From NCBI GenBank assembly GCA_002794785.1, contig NBBA01000009.1, forward strand, positions 1,240,001-1,304,000: a stretch of DNA of 64,000 bases, read 5' to 3'. Origin of the DNA: Coniferiporia sulphurascens (taxonomy: Eukaryota; Basidiomycota; Agaricomycetes; Hymenochaetales; Hymenochaetaceae). Under the pieces are notes generated by a model. That model worked only from the letters and a program-made list of their open reading frames with translations. It was not told the origin of the DNA and did not search any database. The position numbers and the translations under genes were made by a program. Below, one piece after another: positions 33,815 through 46,208 of the stretch (within the stretch, counting starts at the first letter, position 1; every line of letters begins with the position of its first letter).

Positions 33815-36623
33815 CTAGACGCCTGCCACAATCCTGATAAGAAGGAAAATCCTTAGTCAGTCAGAGTCAAAGTAGGACCGAAATGAACACATACTCCTCA
33901 GCCTTGTTCAGGGCCTGCACCATTGATACAACCTCCTTCCGGCGGTTGACAACGAATTCGGATTCCTTAAGAAGCTCGTCGAGAACCTCTGGTTTGTACA
34001 ATTCTTGCAGGAGCTCGCGTTGGAGGTTCTCTTTCGAGTAATTCACCAGAGTCAGTGAAATCGCCTTCGGCACCATGTCGATCATTTCGCGCTTCACGAT
34101 GTTGAAGTATGAGTGGATGAGAAGTTCTAAGTCACGACGAGAATTAAGCTCATAATTTAGCACACTTAGTGCGATCAAAACACGCACTGATAACTTCAGT
34201 CTCCATCGTTTCCCGTTCGTTCAATGTTGCTTGAGGACGGATAATTGGAGGAGGCTGATCCATCACAGACGGGACAGGCGTCGAGGGACGAGTTGATGAT
34301 CCGGAGCCAGCCTACGTTCAATTTTAATGCACGCTTTTCCAGAACGTTATAACTTACCGACTCCATTATGGGACCACCCTTTTTCTTCGGGACTGCCTTT
34401 CCGCCCGAAAAGAAGGAACCAAAGAAACTCGGCTCCTCTTTCCTAATCTCGACATCGAGGTCCTTGTTGTTGTTTATTTGACCGGGCGCGAGTTTACCAG
34501 TCTTAGGGTCTCCCGTAGGTGGAGGCGGCTTGTTTGCGTTAAGGCGTTCTTGAACTATAGCCAGGGCCTTTTCGAGCCGAGTGTAAGCATTTTTTGAAAA
34601 GCATATTAAAATAGACTTTACCCTGTGGCCATTCAGGAAATCGGGATGAGTAGTGTTCACATAACATGATTGCATGCTATTAGGGTCCAAAATAAGAAAC
34701 CTAGTGTTTGCTTATAGGGAAAAGCGAGACTTACGACACCATATCAGTGACCAGTTTCGTCGTAGGGTTCATAGCATTCTTGAAAAAATTGACAACGACA
34801 GAGTTAAATCGGTCCTTGAGTTGTGGGTACCGTCTGAACGCTTGCTGTTTACGCGTTGATATTAAGAAATGAAAGATCCAGCATAAAGCATCACTTACTA
34901 TTTTTGCCAATAGCTGTCCGAGAATGCGGATCAGCTCGTCGTACACCAACGTGCAGCACTTCAATGAGGGCTCCTCCAGACGCTTGATTTGCTTCTTGAC
35001 AATCACCTCGAAAGCAGTCGTACCCACAAAAAGGGATGGCGTCGAACCCTTTAGAGACAGGTCAGTCAAAATAAATGACGGTCTCAATCAGAGAGCCTTA
35101 CAGAGGAGTTGTAGAGGAGAACTCGAATATCACCATCCTTTATTTGGTCAAACGGATCGATTGACTTTACGCCATTATTGAAGAGCTCGTGGAACACGAA
35201 TCCGATACGAGCACCACCTGAGAGCTCGTTCACCGAAATATCGTTCGTGTTACCATCAATGACAGTGCGGAATTCGGACGTGAACTCGGTGATTACATTG
35301 AGCACGACATTGCCCGAGTTTCCGTCGCCCATAGGACCTCCAAGAGATGCAAGCTCAACATTGAATTTCTGCAATTGTTCAGAGATGCGCGTCTTGATAT
35401 CTGGAAGGGTTGCACGAATGTGGTGCATAAGAATCTAAAGTCTGCTTTTAGGTACAATACAATGACCGTATTGAGAACAAGGCACTAACCATGTTCAGCT
35501 TCCGCGCAAGGAAGGGAGTCCCGCAATATGCGCTCTTCCCCTTGTAGGATGGGTGGTTCTCGAAGTATTGCCGCTCGGATTCAAGCGCAATTTGAATAGA
35601 TTTGGACTGATCAATGTCCCGTTGTCCACGGTTCACGACCGGTACGTAGCCCAAGCGGAGAGGAATGACGCGACCAGCCAGAATATCCACGACATCCGTT
35701 CCTTGGTCCCTGATATACGAAGTCAGCTCGTGCAAAGAGAACAAAGACTTAAAGGAACGCACATAAGGTCGACCTTCGTCAACACACCGATCGTCCGTGT
35801 CCCATCGGGATCCACCTCACGCGCAAGCTTCAGGCCATCCGAGTTCGCCAAGTCCGTGTTGGCGGCCGTAACAGCGAGGATAATACATGCGGGCTTTGAG
35901 ATGAACTTCATTAACATATCCCTGATCTGCTTCTCGATATCGCGCGGTTGGTCGCCGACAGGGACACGCGTGACACCGGGCAAATCGACGAGCGTGAGCG
36001 TGAGCACGTTCGGCGAGAAGATGCGCAAGTTAATTGGGACAGGTGAAATGCCTGCATTGCGCCCTGTCTTCGCCTCTGTGTCGCGTATGATCTCCGCACG
36101 GATTTTGTTGAAGTCGTAGAACTTCTCGCCGGGCAGGTGCAAGAATTCGCCCCATTCGTTCTTGTTCTCGCCATCGGCGCCGTTTGGTTGCGCTTTGTGA
36201 ATAGAGTCAACACAAGGACGGGAAACTATGTGGCTCGTACGTACGTGTCGTAGCCGAGCCATTTGCAGTAGGTGCAGGACGGTAGATTAGTTGCAGAACC
36301 TGCGGTATCGAAGTCAACTGAACCATCCAGTAGCTGAGTACTCTTTAATACTTACCAGCGGTCTTCGTGTCACGATTCCCGTTCCGCGTGGCAGAAAATC
36401 CCGACCGACGATATTCTGTAAATAGTGTAAGTGTTTAAACAACCACGAAATTGGATGTGCTGCGCACCTCAAGAACACTACTCTTTCCAGAGCTCTGACT
36501 TCCAATTACGCATATCTGTGGTAAGTCAATTTGCGTGGCGCTGGAGCCAACAGCGCTGAAGACATCTTGCAGCTTGTTGACGACGTTGACGATTTCAAGA
36601 CCCAGACCTGTTCCCGACGACAT
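33815..36623 (-). CDS. VPS1: VPS1-type dynamin-related GTPase
   Basis: Large GTPase for membrane fission in Golgi/vacuole sorting, endocytosis and peroxisome division. Seen: [13 protein letters not shown] and [20 protein letters not shown] (G1), [20 protein letters not shown] (G2), [20 protein letters not shown] (G3), [10 protein letters not shown] (G4), then the middle domain ([20 protein letters not shown]), a variable insert with PPPPTGDP and [18 protein letters not shown], and the GTPase effector domain ([47 protein letters not shown]). The last codons come from an intron ending just before 33835 and the stop at 33815. The QICV...[19 protein letters not shown] pattern favours VPS1 over DNM1. 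Start 36623 was chosen within a longer frame because similarity begins at VVNKLQDVF. Confidence 0.93.
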
Positions 36624-36994
36624 TGTGGAGGAAAGACAAAGATTGACAGGCGACGGGTCGTGCGCTGCGGACATCAGGGTGCACGCGCGTTCCTCTGAGG
36701 CGTGACTCCAAGTCACGATATAGTAACCCCATAATTACTACGACATTAAAATCGGCCAAGAAATAGACTCTGGCACACACTTCATGAGATCGCATTATGC
36801 AGGGATGTAGATTGCAGCTCAAGCATAATCAGACACAGTTTTAGAAAGACTACAGAACGCTACGGCGCGAGCTACTGGGTCATAATCGACTCGTGCCATC
36901 GCTTCAAGTAATACACGCGCCGCAAGGACGCAGACTTCAACTTCATAATCAAACATTAATCTAGTAGTACGGCGTTGATGATTGGTGAAAGAGG
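36624..36994. other. Intergenic between VPS1 start and NTF2 end
   Basis: 371 bp, the VPS1 promoter side and NTF2 3' flank. No element is recognised. Confidence 0.4.
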
Positions 36995-37637
36995 TCAGCC
37001 GAGGATTAGATGAAGAATGTCATTGTAGCTGTGGGAGGTCGAAGCGTGAGCTAATTGATGTGAAAAGAGAGTATATGCGTCCACATACACATAGTAGCCC
37101 GTCTCGTCAGGAACGAGGTGGAAGACCTGGCTGAATGGGACCTTATTGGTGTCTTCATCGATCTGAAATGATGTAGGCAATGAATTCAGTTGTCGAAACG
37201 CGTCCATTAGAGAAAGAATAGCGTGTTCGACATACGGTGAGGTAGCCAATAACGCTGACGAGCAAGCTGCTCGACACTGGCGACGATCTCTGCGCAGACA
37301 TCTGCATTCCACTAGAGTCGTATTTCACGCGAGGCAACGACTGACAATTGTCATAAGAAATCAACATGTGGCGACATAGGAGATGCTGGATCGTACCGCC
37401 AATTTTTCCAAAATGGGACCCACGCCCGCTACACTGGCGCTGTTACACGAGAATGTCGAGACTTCCCGCTGCGGGGAATACGGGGAGCACATAAGTTGGT
37501 GACGATGGTCATAAGGAGTGCACGCAACGCACGTAGAGAGGACCGAGACCGGGCCTGTTCCCGACAAACATCCCATAGTAAAAATCGACGAATTGCTTCG
37601 CGATGTTGTCGATGTCTGGCTTTGCCGCGTCAGCCAT
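36995..37637 (-). CDS. NTF2: Nuclear transport factor 2
   Basis: Small dimer that carries RanGDP into the nucleus by binding FG nucleoporins. Seen: MADAAKPDIDNIAKQFVDFY, YGMFVGNRPGLGPLY, then REVSTFSCNSASVAGVGPIL and EKLASLPRVKYDSSGMQMSA, SLLVSVIGYLT, and after the last intron IDEDTNKVPFSQVFHLVPDE with YYVYVDAYTLF. The order and the final FSQVFxLxPD block are typical of NTF2. The C-terminal tail after DAYTLF (about 22 residues) is longer than in yeast NTF2, which ends near this point, so either this is an extension or an intron was missed. The start is 171 bp from the divergent 37809 gene. Confidence 0.9.
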
Positions 37638-37808
37638 TGTAGTGATATGAGAGACGATGGACGCGATGTAGTAGAGAGCGAGGAGAGGGGGAGGAGTGGC
37701 GAGTACTAGTAGGGTCTCTGGGCTGAGGGTGCATCGGCACCGTGCTTACGTAAGCGAAAGCAATGCCTGCGCAAGACGCGCTGCGGGCTGCGGCGTAGAC
37801 TGACAGCG
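37638..37808. promoter_or_regulatory. Short divergent promoter between NTF2 and the 37809 gene
   Basis: 171 bp separate the two opposed ATG codons. No TATA box is seen; the sequence is purine-rich on the plus strand (gagagcgaggagagggggagg). Confidence 0.4.
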
Positions 37809-39301
37809 ATGGCGTCGACAGGCGCCGGCGGGCAGTCACGCCCCAGCATGCGCCGGAAATCCTCCGCACAGACTCTCCTCAGCTCGTTCAAGTCCCCCTC
37901 CGTGAACAACCCGCCACCCACCGCTCCGGCGACCCAGCTCACCATGCAGATTCCCCCTGCACCGCCCGCCCCCGCACAAGGTGGCGCATCCACTCCCGTC
38001 TCGACCACCCAGCGCGAATGGGATACCCAGTCAATGAAGTCCGATTCCATGTCCTCGTCCACACCGCTCGGCCGCAGCGACGCAAGTGGCAGCCCAGCTC
38101 TCGCACAGGTCACCAGCCTCGAGTCGCTGCGGGACTTGGTGATGAAGCGCATGATCACCCTGACGTATCTGCGCAGTGTGCATGAAGGGTATGCTTACTG
38201 CCATTCCAGCCTTTCCGACCGAGACTCACTGCAGACGACGCGTCCCACAGGCGGAGTCACTGGTTCAACACCGTTATGATGACACGCGCCGACCTGGACA
38301 AAGTTTTCAGCAACCACCAGATGAGGAAGCGGTGTGTGACCCGTCTGACCATGTGGACCATCAGCTCATTATGTTGTCTGTGAAGCACCATATCGTTTGC
38401 CATCCTTGGAATGTCCCTCTCCAGCATTTTTGACAACACTAGCACGAATGACCTCTTGAAAAGCCTTCTCAACATCCTTACAGAGCACGAGCAATCAAAA
38501 GAGGAAAACTATAAGCCCAAGATGGTGTGTACGCACCACGCACTTCGCCTCCTTCCCCGCTGCTTATGAGAGAATCTACAGCGATTCTTTAAATCGAATA
38601 AAATGCCTAGACGGCAGACGAACGCGATGAACGACTATGCCATGACAGTACCCGAGGCTGGCGAGACATCATTTCTCGTAATGCCCCATGTGGTACGTCC
38701 TAACTCAGCTTGTCATAGTAGGGTTGGCCTCTGATGAGCATATAGCCTTTCCCTCTTGACTACCACCAAACATTACTTTCCCTGCTTGACATTCTCTCGG
38801 AGGTGTACCATCGCTTGTCGAAGATACTTGGACCTTCGCCCTTTCCGCACTCAGGTCATTATATGATGGGCCCACTGGGAGTACTCACGCCACATCCGGG
38901 CGTATCATACCTCTTTCAGGGCTCAGACAACGCACATACGAACGATGTAGAGGGAGGCAATGGCAGCCTTTGGGGAATTGCGAATGGGGGGCTTGCGACG
39001 GGGGTACCAGCAAGCAATGTAATGATGAGCCCGCCAGCGACTTGGACACCCGTCCTTGGCGAAGTAATCCTGAAGATTGACGGCAAACTGAAAGTAAGGG
39101 TATACTCTGGAATTATCGGAGAGCGGATAATCTAACAAAAACATTTTCCTGCAGAAAATCATTAGCCAGCTCCTTAAAGAGCTCGACCAGTTTGCACGAA
39201 ATGCAATTAAGGATGAGCTAGCTTCGCTGGACCCTCTACTGCGCAATCAGGCTGTCGCCGACAATGGGAGAGAGCAATACGACTTTGAGTTCAGCTACTG
39301 A
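37809..39301 (+). CDS. Conserved fungal protein of unknown function
   Basis: Seen: an N-terminal basic/serine stretch (RRKSSAQTLLSSFKS), a proline/alanine-rich linker, then a helical region (LESLRDLVMKRMITLTYLRS, MTRADLDKVFSNHQMRKR, and LSSIFDNTSTNDLLKSLLNI), MNDYAMTVPEAGETSFLVMP, HVAFPLDYHQTLLSLLDILS, EVYHRLSKILGPSPF, and a C-terminal part with VLGEVILKIDGKLKKIISQL and LLKELDQFARNAIKDELASL, ending YDFEFSY. At least four introns; the last donor/acceptor pair is near 39095-39154. I recall similar uncharacterised proteins in other filamentous fungi but cannot name a domain. It is helical with no membrane segment. Divergent from NTF2. Confidence 0.75.
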
Positions 39302-40070
39302 GCGTCTCTGAGCTCAGGGCGTAGCCATTATCTGCTTCATCTTCAGCACGGTCGCATCTGTGCAGTTATTTCTGGTGTATGATCTAATGGGATGTATTTG
39401 TAGACCTGGATGGCATGTAATTATATTTATTACTTGTTTTATTGCAGCTAGGTTTGGTGGTTTGGCTCCGTTTGCACTCTGCGTCCCCGTTTCGTTGAGC
39501 GTCGATCTGGCGATCACTTGACGTGCTTCATTTTACAGTACTTGCGTAATCGCACGTGCCAACTGGTAATTCGGTTATAGACGCTTGAGTGCCCACGGTC
39601 GGGTTAAACTCGAACTGCTACATACGTGCCTACAGGTATGTAATGCTTCATAGTGTTAAGTGGTGGATATAGAGCGGCTGACTCGTAGCGTATAATTAAC
39701 CAGGCTCGATTTGTCGACTCTGCCAGCAACACAATTAATGTTGAAGAAGCGGACCGGGCTGAAATCTGTACCTAGGGAAGTCCTTGAAGCATCTGCAGGT
39801 CGGGTCAGGTGAACCAGCGCCCGTCCTGAGGCGACCTGGAGGAGAGCGCCCCCGTGCTCGGCTTTCCACTAAAATCCCTTTGCGACCGCTCGCTTGGCTA
39901 CAACCGAAATGCGTATTGGGCTCTGACAGTACTCGGGACGGCTCGCCTCTTCACTTAACAAGGGGCACGATGATCATGCCACCTAAGCCCTAAGTAGTCC
40001 TATGCCACGATGACCGATATAAATACAGAATGCACTGCCTAGTGGTCTTTTGACGCTCGCAGTGTTGGCT
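39302..40070. other. Intergenic with GH88 promoter
   Basis: About 770 bp. A good TATA box (TATAAATA, 40018-40025) sits 46 bp before the GH88 ATG. Nothing else is recognised. Confidence 0.5.
40018..40025 (+). promoter_or_regulatory. TATA box of the GH88 gene
   Basis: TATAAATA 46 bp upstream of the ATG at 40071; consensus match and plausible spacing. Confidence 0.55.
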
Positions 40071-41895
40071 ATGAAGACCCACAACGTCTTGCACACGGCC
40101 TCCGCTGTTCTCCTGCTCCTCCCCTGCCTGGCTCACGCCTCGCCGGCGCACAATCCTGAGCCCACTCCGCCGCCAGAACTATACTCGCCGCTTATTTGCG
40201 AAAAGTTCCTCGCAACCGCGTCCAACGAGCCAAATCCGGCACAGTATCCAGAATACACGGATACGGTAAAGGGCGTGTGGGATTACTTCTCGCCTAACAC
40301 ATGGACGACCGGCTTCTTCCCGGCGGCGCTTTACGAATTGCACAGGCGCCAATCGCTGTGCTCGGGTGCATCCTTCGATCGCTCGGTGAACTGGCTCAGC
40401 CTCGGTCGTCAGTGGGCGGAGGCCATCGTCCCGCTTGAATTAAAGAATACACTCGAGCACGACGTCGGCTTTGTTAGCTTCCCATTTCAGGAGGAGCTCA
40501 CTTTGTAAGTTCTTTTTTTCTGTTTATTTTGCTATTCTCTTCGCTGTTTGCTAAGTCAGGCATATGATCACGTCGCGTCAGAAACCCTCACAATGCGACA
40601 GCGATTACAGCCGTCAACAATTTCGCAAATGACCTCGCTGCTCGCTATAGTCCCATCGTAGGATGCACGAGGAGTTGGGACACCGCCGATCCAACCCTTT
40701 TTCAAGTAAGATGGTATATTATGCTTCACTCGTCCCAGTCGTGTTAACTAGCCTCGCCGGATCGGCGATAAAAGGTCATAATTGACAATATGATGAACCT
40801 CGGTGTATGTAATGAGTCCTTCATCTTTTACCAGATCCATGCTTAAATGAACGCTGGATACAGGTTTTATTAATCTCGGCGGACATCACAGGAAACAACA
40901 CTCTCCGCGAAATAGCAGTTAATCACTCAGACCACACAATGCTAAACCATGTGCGCCCAGACGGTCTGTATCTCAACTCCTCTCTCCACAGACACTTTCT
41001 GATTTGTAATTACCTCAAGGCTCGTCGTTCCACGTCGTCGAATACAACGCAACAACTGGCGACGTCATCGACAGAATAACTGCTCAAGGGTACGCCAACA
41101 ACAGCACGTGGACGCGCGGCCAAGCTTGGGGAATTTATGGCTTCGCCAATAGTTAGTAAAGTCCTATGTTGAGAGGAATAGTACTCACGATTTGAGGTAA
41201 ACAGTGTATCAAAGTACAGGGTTTGAGCGCTACCTAGAGACGTCGAGACGCATGGCAACCTTCTTCTTGAACTCCATGCCTGAGGACGGTATCGTGTCGT
41301 GGTATTTTCCGCTCGTTCATTATCATTCTTTCTTCTCACAAATCGTAACCATTAAAGGGACTTTGACGCCCCCACGGTCCCTCCACCGCGCCCAGCAGAT
41401 AGCTCTGCTGCTACCATAGCAGCGACTGGCTTGCTACTACTTTCCCGCATCGAAAGCAGCCTTCATCCTCCGAACGTGACCGGCGCCAGACTATGGAGCG
41501 ACTTTGCGATATCTGTATGATTCCGCTCCTTACATACACTGTATGCTCGTTAGCCGGGAATGATGACTAACAATTCGAACAGCTTCTCGACAAAATCACG
41601 GACTTGGCTTGGAATCCAGATTGGCAGAGTTTATTATCCAACGGGACAGTTAACGGCCACGCCTCACCACCCAATGAGTTGACCGGCATTGTATACGGTA
41701 CGCTAAATTCTGAAATAGAGGTCAAGGTTTATGTCCTTATCTAAGCTGATAAATTATACCTTAAGGCGATTACTACTATGTGAAAGTAAGTCAAACAATT
41801 TGTATAGTTCAGGTCCGAGAATTGCAACTATCCTCTGATTTTCCATCTTTTAGGCTGGGAACGATCTCGTCTCAATGGGGCTTGCAAAATGCTAG
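40071..41895 (+). CDS. Secreted glycoside hydrolase family 88 (unsaturated glucuronyl hydrolase type)
   Basis: GH88 enzymes remove unsaturated uronic acid residues left by polysaccharide lyases on pectic or glycosaminoglycan-like chains. Seen: a signal peptide (MKTHNVLHTASAVLLLLPCL), TWTTGFFPAALYELHRR, EHDVGFVSFPF with the catalytic Asp, TAITAVNNFANDLAARY, the 30-nt exon VIIDNMMNLG (40775-40804), VLLISADITGNNTLREIAVN, HVRPDG joined to SSFHVVEYNATTG, NNSTWTRGQAWGIYGFAN, MYQSTGFERYLETSRRMATF, and a C-terminal part in which a 20-nt exon (41766-41785, GDYYYVK) precedes AGNDLVSMGLAKC. The ATG at 40071 gives a clean signal peptide. About nine introns. A plant- or microbial-polysaccharide role is inferred. 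Confidence 0.9.
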
Positions 41896-42689
41896 GCGGG
41901 GACTCAATTACGGGCGTAATATTCTTCATAACGTTTCTTAGCGTGAAATTGGACTTTCATTAAATGGTATTACACAGAACTTGGGCAAACATTATCACAG
42001 TTATCTCATTCCTAAGTCTTTATTTACATCGGGATTGTTGACTCGGACACAAAAAGCTGAGAAGAAATAGACGGTGCGAGTGGCGCATTTTGAAAGAAAA
42101 TACTGTGAAGGAAAACCCGATTCTGAGTTCCATTACTAAGGGTCGTGAAAACTTACAATAGGCGCCTTGTAATTCACTGGTTTCACTGCCTTGAGGCTAA
42201 GTCAGTAGAGACTCTTTTCGGCTTGACCCTTGATAGGATTTACTTCCGACTCGTAGTCCGAGTCGGACTGGTCATCCGGGCAAAAGAAAGGTACGAGGAT
42301 GTCATACCGAAGCAAATACTAGTTAAGCCTATTCATCTACACGGTACAATGGAATACTCGGAAGTTTATGCACATTCGAGGTTATTAATGCGAGAAAGCC
42401 ATTGATGTCCGATTCTTCCTCTAAAATGGCAGATACATGCTTTGCAAGACATTAATTACTGGTATTATAGTACACATATGGGCTTTGAAAACAAAACAAA
42501 AACAAACCACTCGTCCGCCCAATATACTGCACATACACGCATGCTCGTACAATACACTCTTGCGGACATACCAAAATTAGCTCCTTTTCCCTCACTCCTT
42601 TCAAAGAATACCACCTTGACCATTCCGTAAATATTAGGAGACTCGTTAGGACCAGCGACATGTCCGCCCTTCAAAGCGGGAGACTAGAA
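41896..42689. other. Convergent intergenic region, AT-rich
   Basis: Lies between the 3' ends of GH88 (+) and the FunK1 kinase (-). Short open frames only, none supported. Confidence 0.5.
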
Positions 42690-45113
42690 TCAAGAGCAAA
42701 GAGTATCCGACGTCTGTCCACTGTTATCCACCCTCCGCCTTTTGTGCGGCGGCTCCTCCTGAGCGATAAGATCGCTCCGGTGCTTTCGCTTTTTGTAGGA
42801 CGTTTTTCGTGACTCTGTCGTCTTCAGGCTATAATACCAGTCAGGCAATCTGCCCTCCATGTGCGTCCTCTCCTTCTCGCGTAAAAGGATTGGGTCGGTC
42901 TTCAATTTGAGGATGGCAGAAAGTAGAAGCCTCTTCATGGCTTCGTGCGCGTGGTCCTCCGGTAAGTCTTTCCAGTAAGCCCATTCCGTGTTAAAGTATG
43001 AGCCCATTTCAGAAATGGTTTCGGCAAGACACGATAATCGAGGGTGAAAAACTTTCTTCCAGTATTCCAGATCACCTAATCGCAATAATCTGCGAATGTC
43101 GGTGAATTCGTTCATGAAGTCGTGTTTGTGCAACTCGAACATCAGGTAGCTAGCTTGCGTGGATAATTCTTCCTCTTCACATTCGGGCCAGGCGACGAGC
43201 AGTTCATAGACTAGGACCCAGAAAAAGGATTCCGCGTCGTGGTATGGCGCGTGCTTGTAACTGGGGTTAATTTCCTTTGACCTACGCAAGATGTATATGG
43301 GAGATTCATTTATAGCCGTTATATAGCGATCGTGCACTTCCTGACCAAAGGCCCGAATGTACAATTGTTTTGCTTCGCCTTCCAGCGTCGGAAAGTCACG
43401 TTCCCTACCACGACACTCGCGCCTGATTTCGCCACGTCCAACGCTTATTGCGGCAAACATCGGTGTCCCCTATATAACGTTTCCTTGATTTGCTTTTATA
43501 TTGTGAAGAGAGAACCAGCGAGTACGAACCGTTTGCCCTGTAAGTCCATCATCGGCGTCCTCTCCATCCAGGTCTACGGCTCTGTCCCAGTCGATTAAAG
43601 CTCCTTCTTCCCTCGCGTCGACCCTTGTTAGAACGAGTCAGTACAATCGTGAGAAGAATTGAAGATAAGGTATAACCGTGACTCACATAGTAGGGTCGAG
43701 AACCCGATTAATGCACTTGGCTTTCTGTTTGAGGTCCGGTTCGACATCATAATGTACGGGGTTAATCAGGATATTGTATCGACTGATATCGCAGTGTAGG
43801 ACACGTCTTTCATTCACACAAGTCTGATGAGCTGTCCACATGTCAGAGAACCAAATGGTAAAAGGGAATTTGTCGTCCCTCACCCTGTATACTATCGTAG
43901 ATCGCCATTAAAACCTGACGCACGCTTCGACGCTTCGATAGAGGATCGCCCTTAGTCTTTAGCACAAACCTTTGCTTTGCTCGTCTAGCAATTCTCCTGT
44001 GCCCATTGAAAGGTAAGACACGGTCGTTTCCAGAATGCAACTTGGAGGTGCTAAGGTCTTGTCGGCCGCCTGGACCCTTCACCACTTCCGAGAAGTCAAC
44101 CTGCACGACGCCGGGTACGCCCTTGACCTTCTCTAGAATTTTGGACTCGGAGAATTTCTCTCTAATGTCGCACCATTGGTCTTTGATTATCCGTTTCTGA
44201 GTATCATCCCAGAAAACACATGTCTGTCTGGAGTGTGTTTCAGTCGCACAAATCAACGAAGCGCAGAAGGAAGCCTTGCTGCAATTGATGTTCCACATTG
44301 GCTTATTGGAGACGTCAAGATTGATAGACATGGTGGGATCGCGTACGGGAAGTTTGACAAGAGGGCTGGCAACAGTGTGGACGTATCGGAGCAGCACATC
44401 CCAGCTGTCTTCCTGACTCATCTCATAACGGCGAGACCTGAAGGCACCAGACGCGTCGGACCAGTACATACAAAATGCATAGGTATCCCAGGTCAAGTAG
44501 AGCATCCCAGCTAAGCTCGGAATCCCGCGCGGCAGGACATGGAGATACTTTCCTGTGTCCTTACTCGAAGGTATATCTTTGAGCTTACATTTGACCTCTA
44601 CCAACGACTGTATCTCATGCCAGTGAACGCTAGCTTCAGGACGGTCTCCTCCCGCTATTTTCTGCGCATTTTCACGCGATGTCCATTTTGCGATAATATC
44701 GGGTCGCACCGTTGACCCTTCAAAATCCTCTAGGCACACACGGATCCACGTATCGTAGAATGCCAGACAACGATTTTCTGTACGACTCGTATGGTCAGTA
44801 TTGATCCGAGTCAGTGGTAAAGGCGTCAAGTAAACTCCTGCGTACCATCTTCGCATGCGAATAAACTTATTTCTGTGAGAAGCTTCACGACAAGGTAGTG
44901 ATTCGTTATCCCTTCGGAGAACCTCGTGGCGGAATCGTTTCGGAAACTTTTCCACTCCTTCCTTCGGGCGACCTTGGAAGTCCTAAGGTAGTGGTCTTCG
45001 AAATTATCGATATAGATTGAACGGGTAGGTCCCAAAAAGATATCCTTTGTTTCCTGGGCATAAGCCGGTTTGGGGGACTTAGATTCAAGGGCGGAAGCAC
45101 TACTTCCTGACAT
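42690..45113 (-). CDS. FunK1 fungal-type protein kinase
   Basis: Member of the FunK1 kinase-like family, expanded in mushroom-forming fungi and of unknown substrate. Seen: MSGSSASALESKSPK, SIYIDNFEDHYL, FACED joined by an intron to ENRCLAFYDTWIRVCLEDFE, HWHEIQSLVEVKCKLKD, GIPSLAGMLYLTWDTYAFCM, SVRQVLMAIYD, then after an intron RRVLHCDISRYNILINP with the catalytic HxDxxxxN, EEGALIDWDRAVDL in place of the DFG motif, GLTGQTGTPMFAAISV (activation segment), and HDAESFFWVLVYELLVAWPE. The basic C-terminus (KKRKHRSDL, PPHKRRRVD) looks like a nuclear localisation signal. Four exons with matching phases. Start at 45113 is the first ATG of the frame. Confidence 0.9.
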
Positions 45114-46208
45114 GTTAGTTTTCGTGAAAGGTTGAACGGGTCGAAAGCCGCGACTTTGGCGCTTATTATAGACGGCCTCTTACCAAGTTTAGGCGAATGC
45201 CGTGATGTGACTGGACGCGATATGATGTGACGGATGGAAATACAAGGTCACCGAGAGCTATTTGCGGCGACGATGGTTACAAAGACCACGCAGAAGTTCT
45301 AGGCCCGGGCCGACGGCGATTTATTCCAACATTAAATGAACCGTCTTCAATACTTAAAGTCAGTTTGCAGAGGTTGTTATCCAGGAACGGCTTTACCAAG
45401 AGCCGGCATGAATATTAAGGTGAGGCCCTAAAGTGCAAACACTAAGAAAGTTGCATTAGGAAGGCGAATCGGATATAAACTTGAAGCTTGGAAGCATAGA
45501 ATAGAGTCGTTGGCGGGGGGTCAAACGAAATTTTAAGGACTGCCTCTGAGCCCTCGTTGACATCTGGTACTTATGTTGCCATTGAATACGTCTGGAGTCT
45601 TTCGATCTTCATCGATGCGGCATAGCAAGGCCTGGGAAGAGAACCCCGTCGGCACAAAACTTGGGAAAAAGTAACGGGAAGTCATGGAGTCCTCGTCGAA
45701 GGCAGAAACTGTGCCTTATGACCACGCTAATTCCTTAAAATCAGAGGCGCCTTTTCCGATCGCAGCCTAATAAACCAAATGGTTAGTCGTTTTATTGGGG
45801 GGGCGAAGCCCTCCGGTTGCCGGTTAGCCGCCAAAAGCTAGATTAGTCAGCAGGAGCATACTCCTACGGTCCTACCCCTTGAAAATAGGCTGTCCCTTGC
45901 TCAACTAGGATTAAGCTGATGTGGCATAGCGTCGCCTCTCCATTCTATGTGGGCTCCCCACATACATTAACATATTTAAATGTTCCCTGAAAATTTCGGC
46001 CAACCAAAGTGAATTTTGTGAAGGCGCTGTATGGGAAAAGGAAAGTTTAGCACTGGATCTGGGATCTGGATCTCCCGCATCCGTATTTGGAAGTCGGCGA
46101 AGACTCAAGGCCCAACGCGTCCCCGAGTCTCAGAAGCAGTAATACTGTTGCATTTACACTTGACTGGTATCCCTTTCCACTTTCTTCTCTAGTCTTTTCT
46201 TAGCCACC
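45114..46208. other. Intergenic region upstream of PRP38
   Basis: 1.1 kb without a supported gene. A G/C hairpin-like sequence (GGGGGGC-GAA-GCCCTCC) lies about 45797-45814. The PRP38 start has a strong context, GCCACCATGG. Confidence 0.45.
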
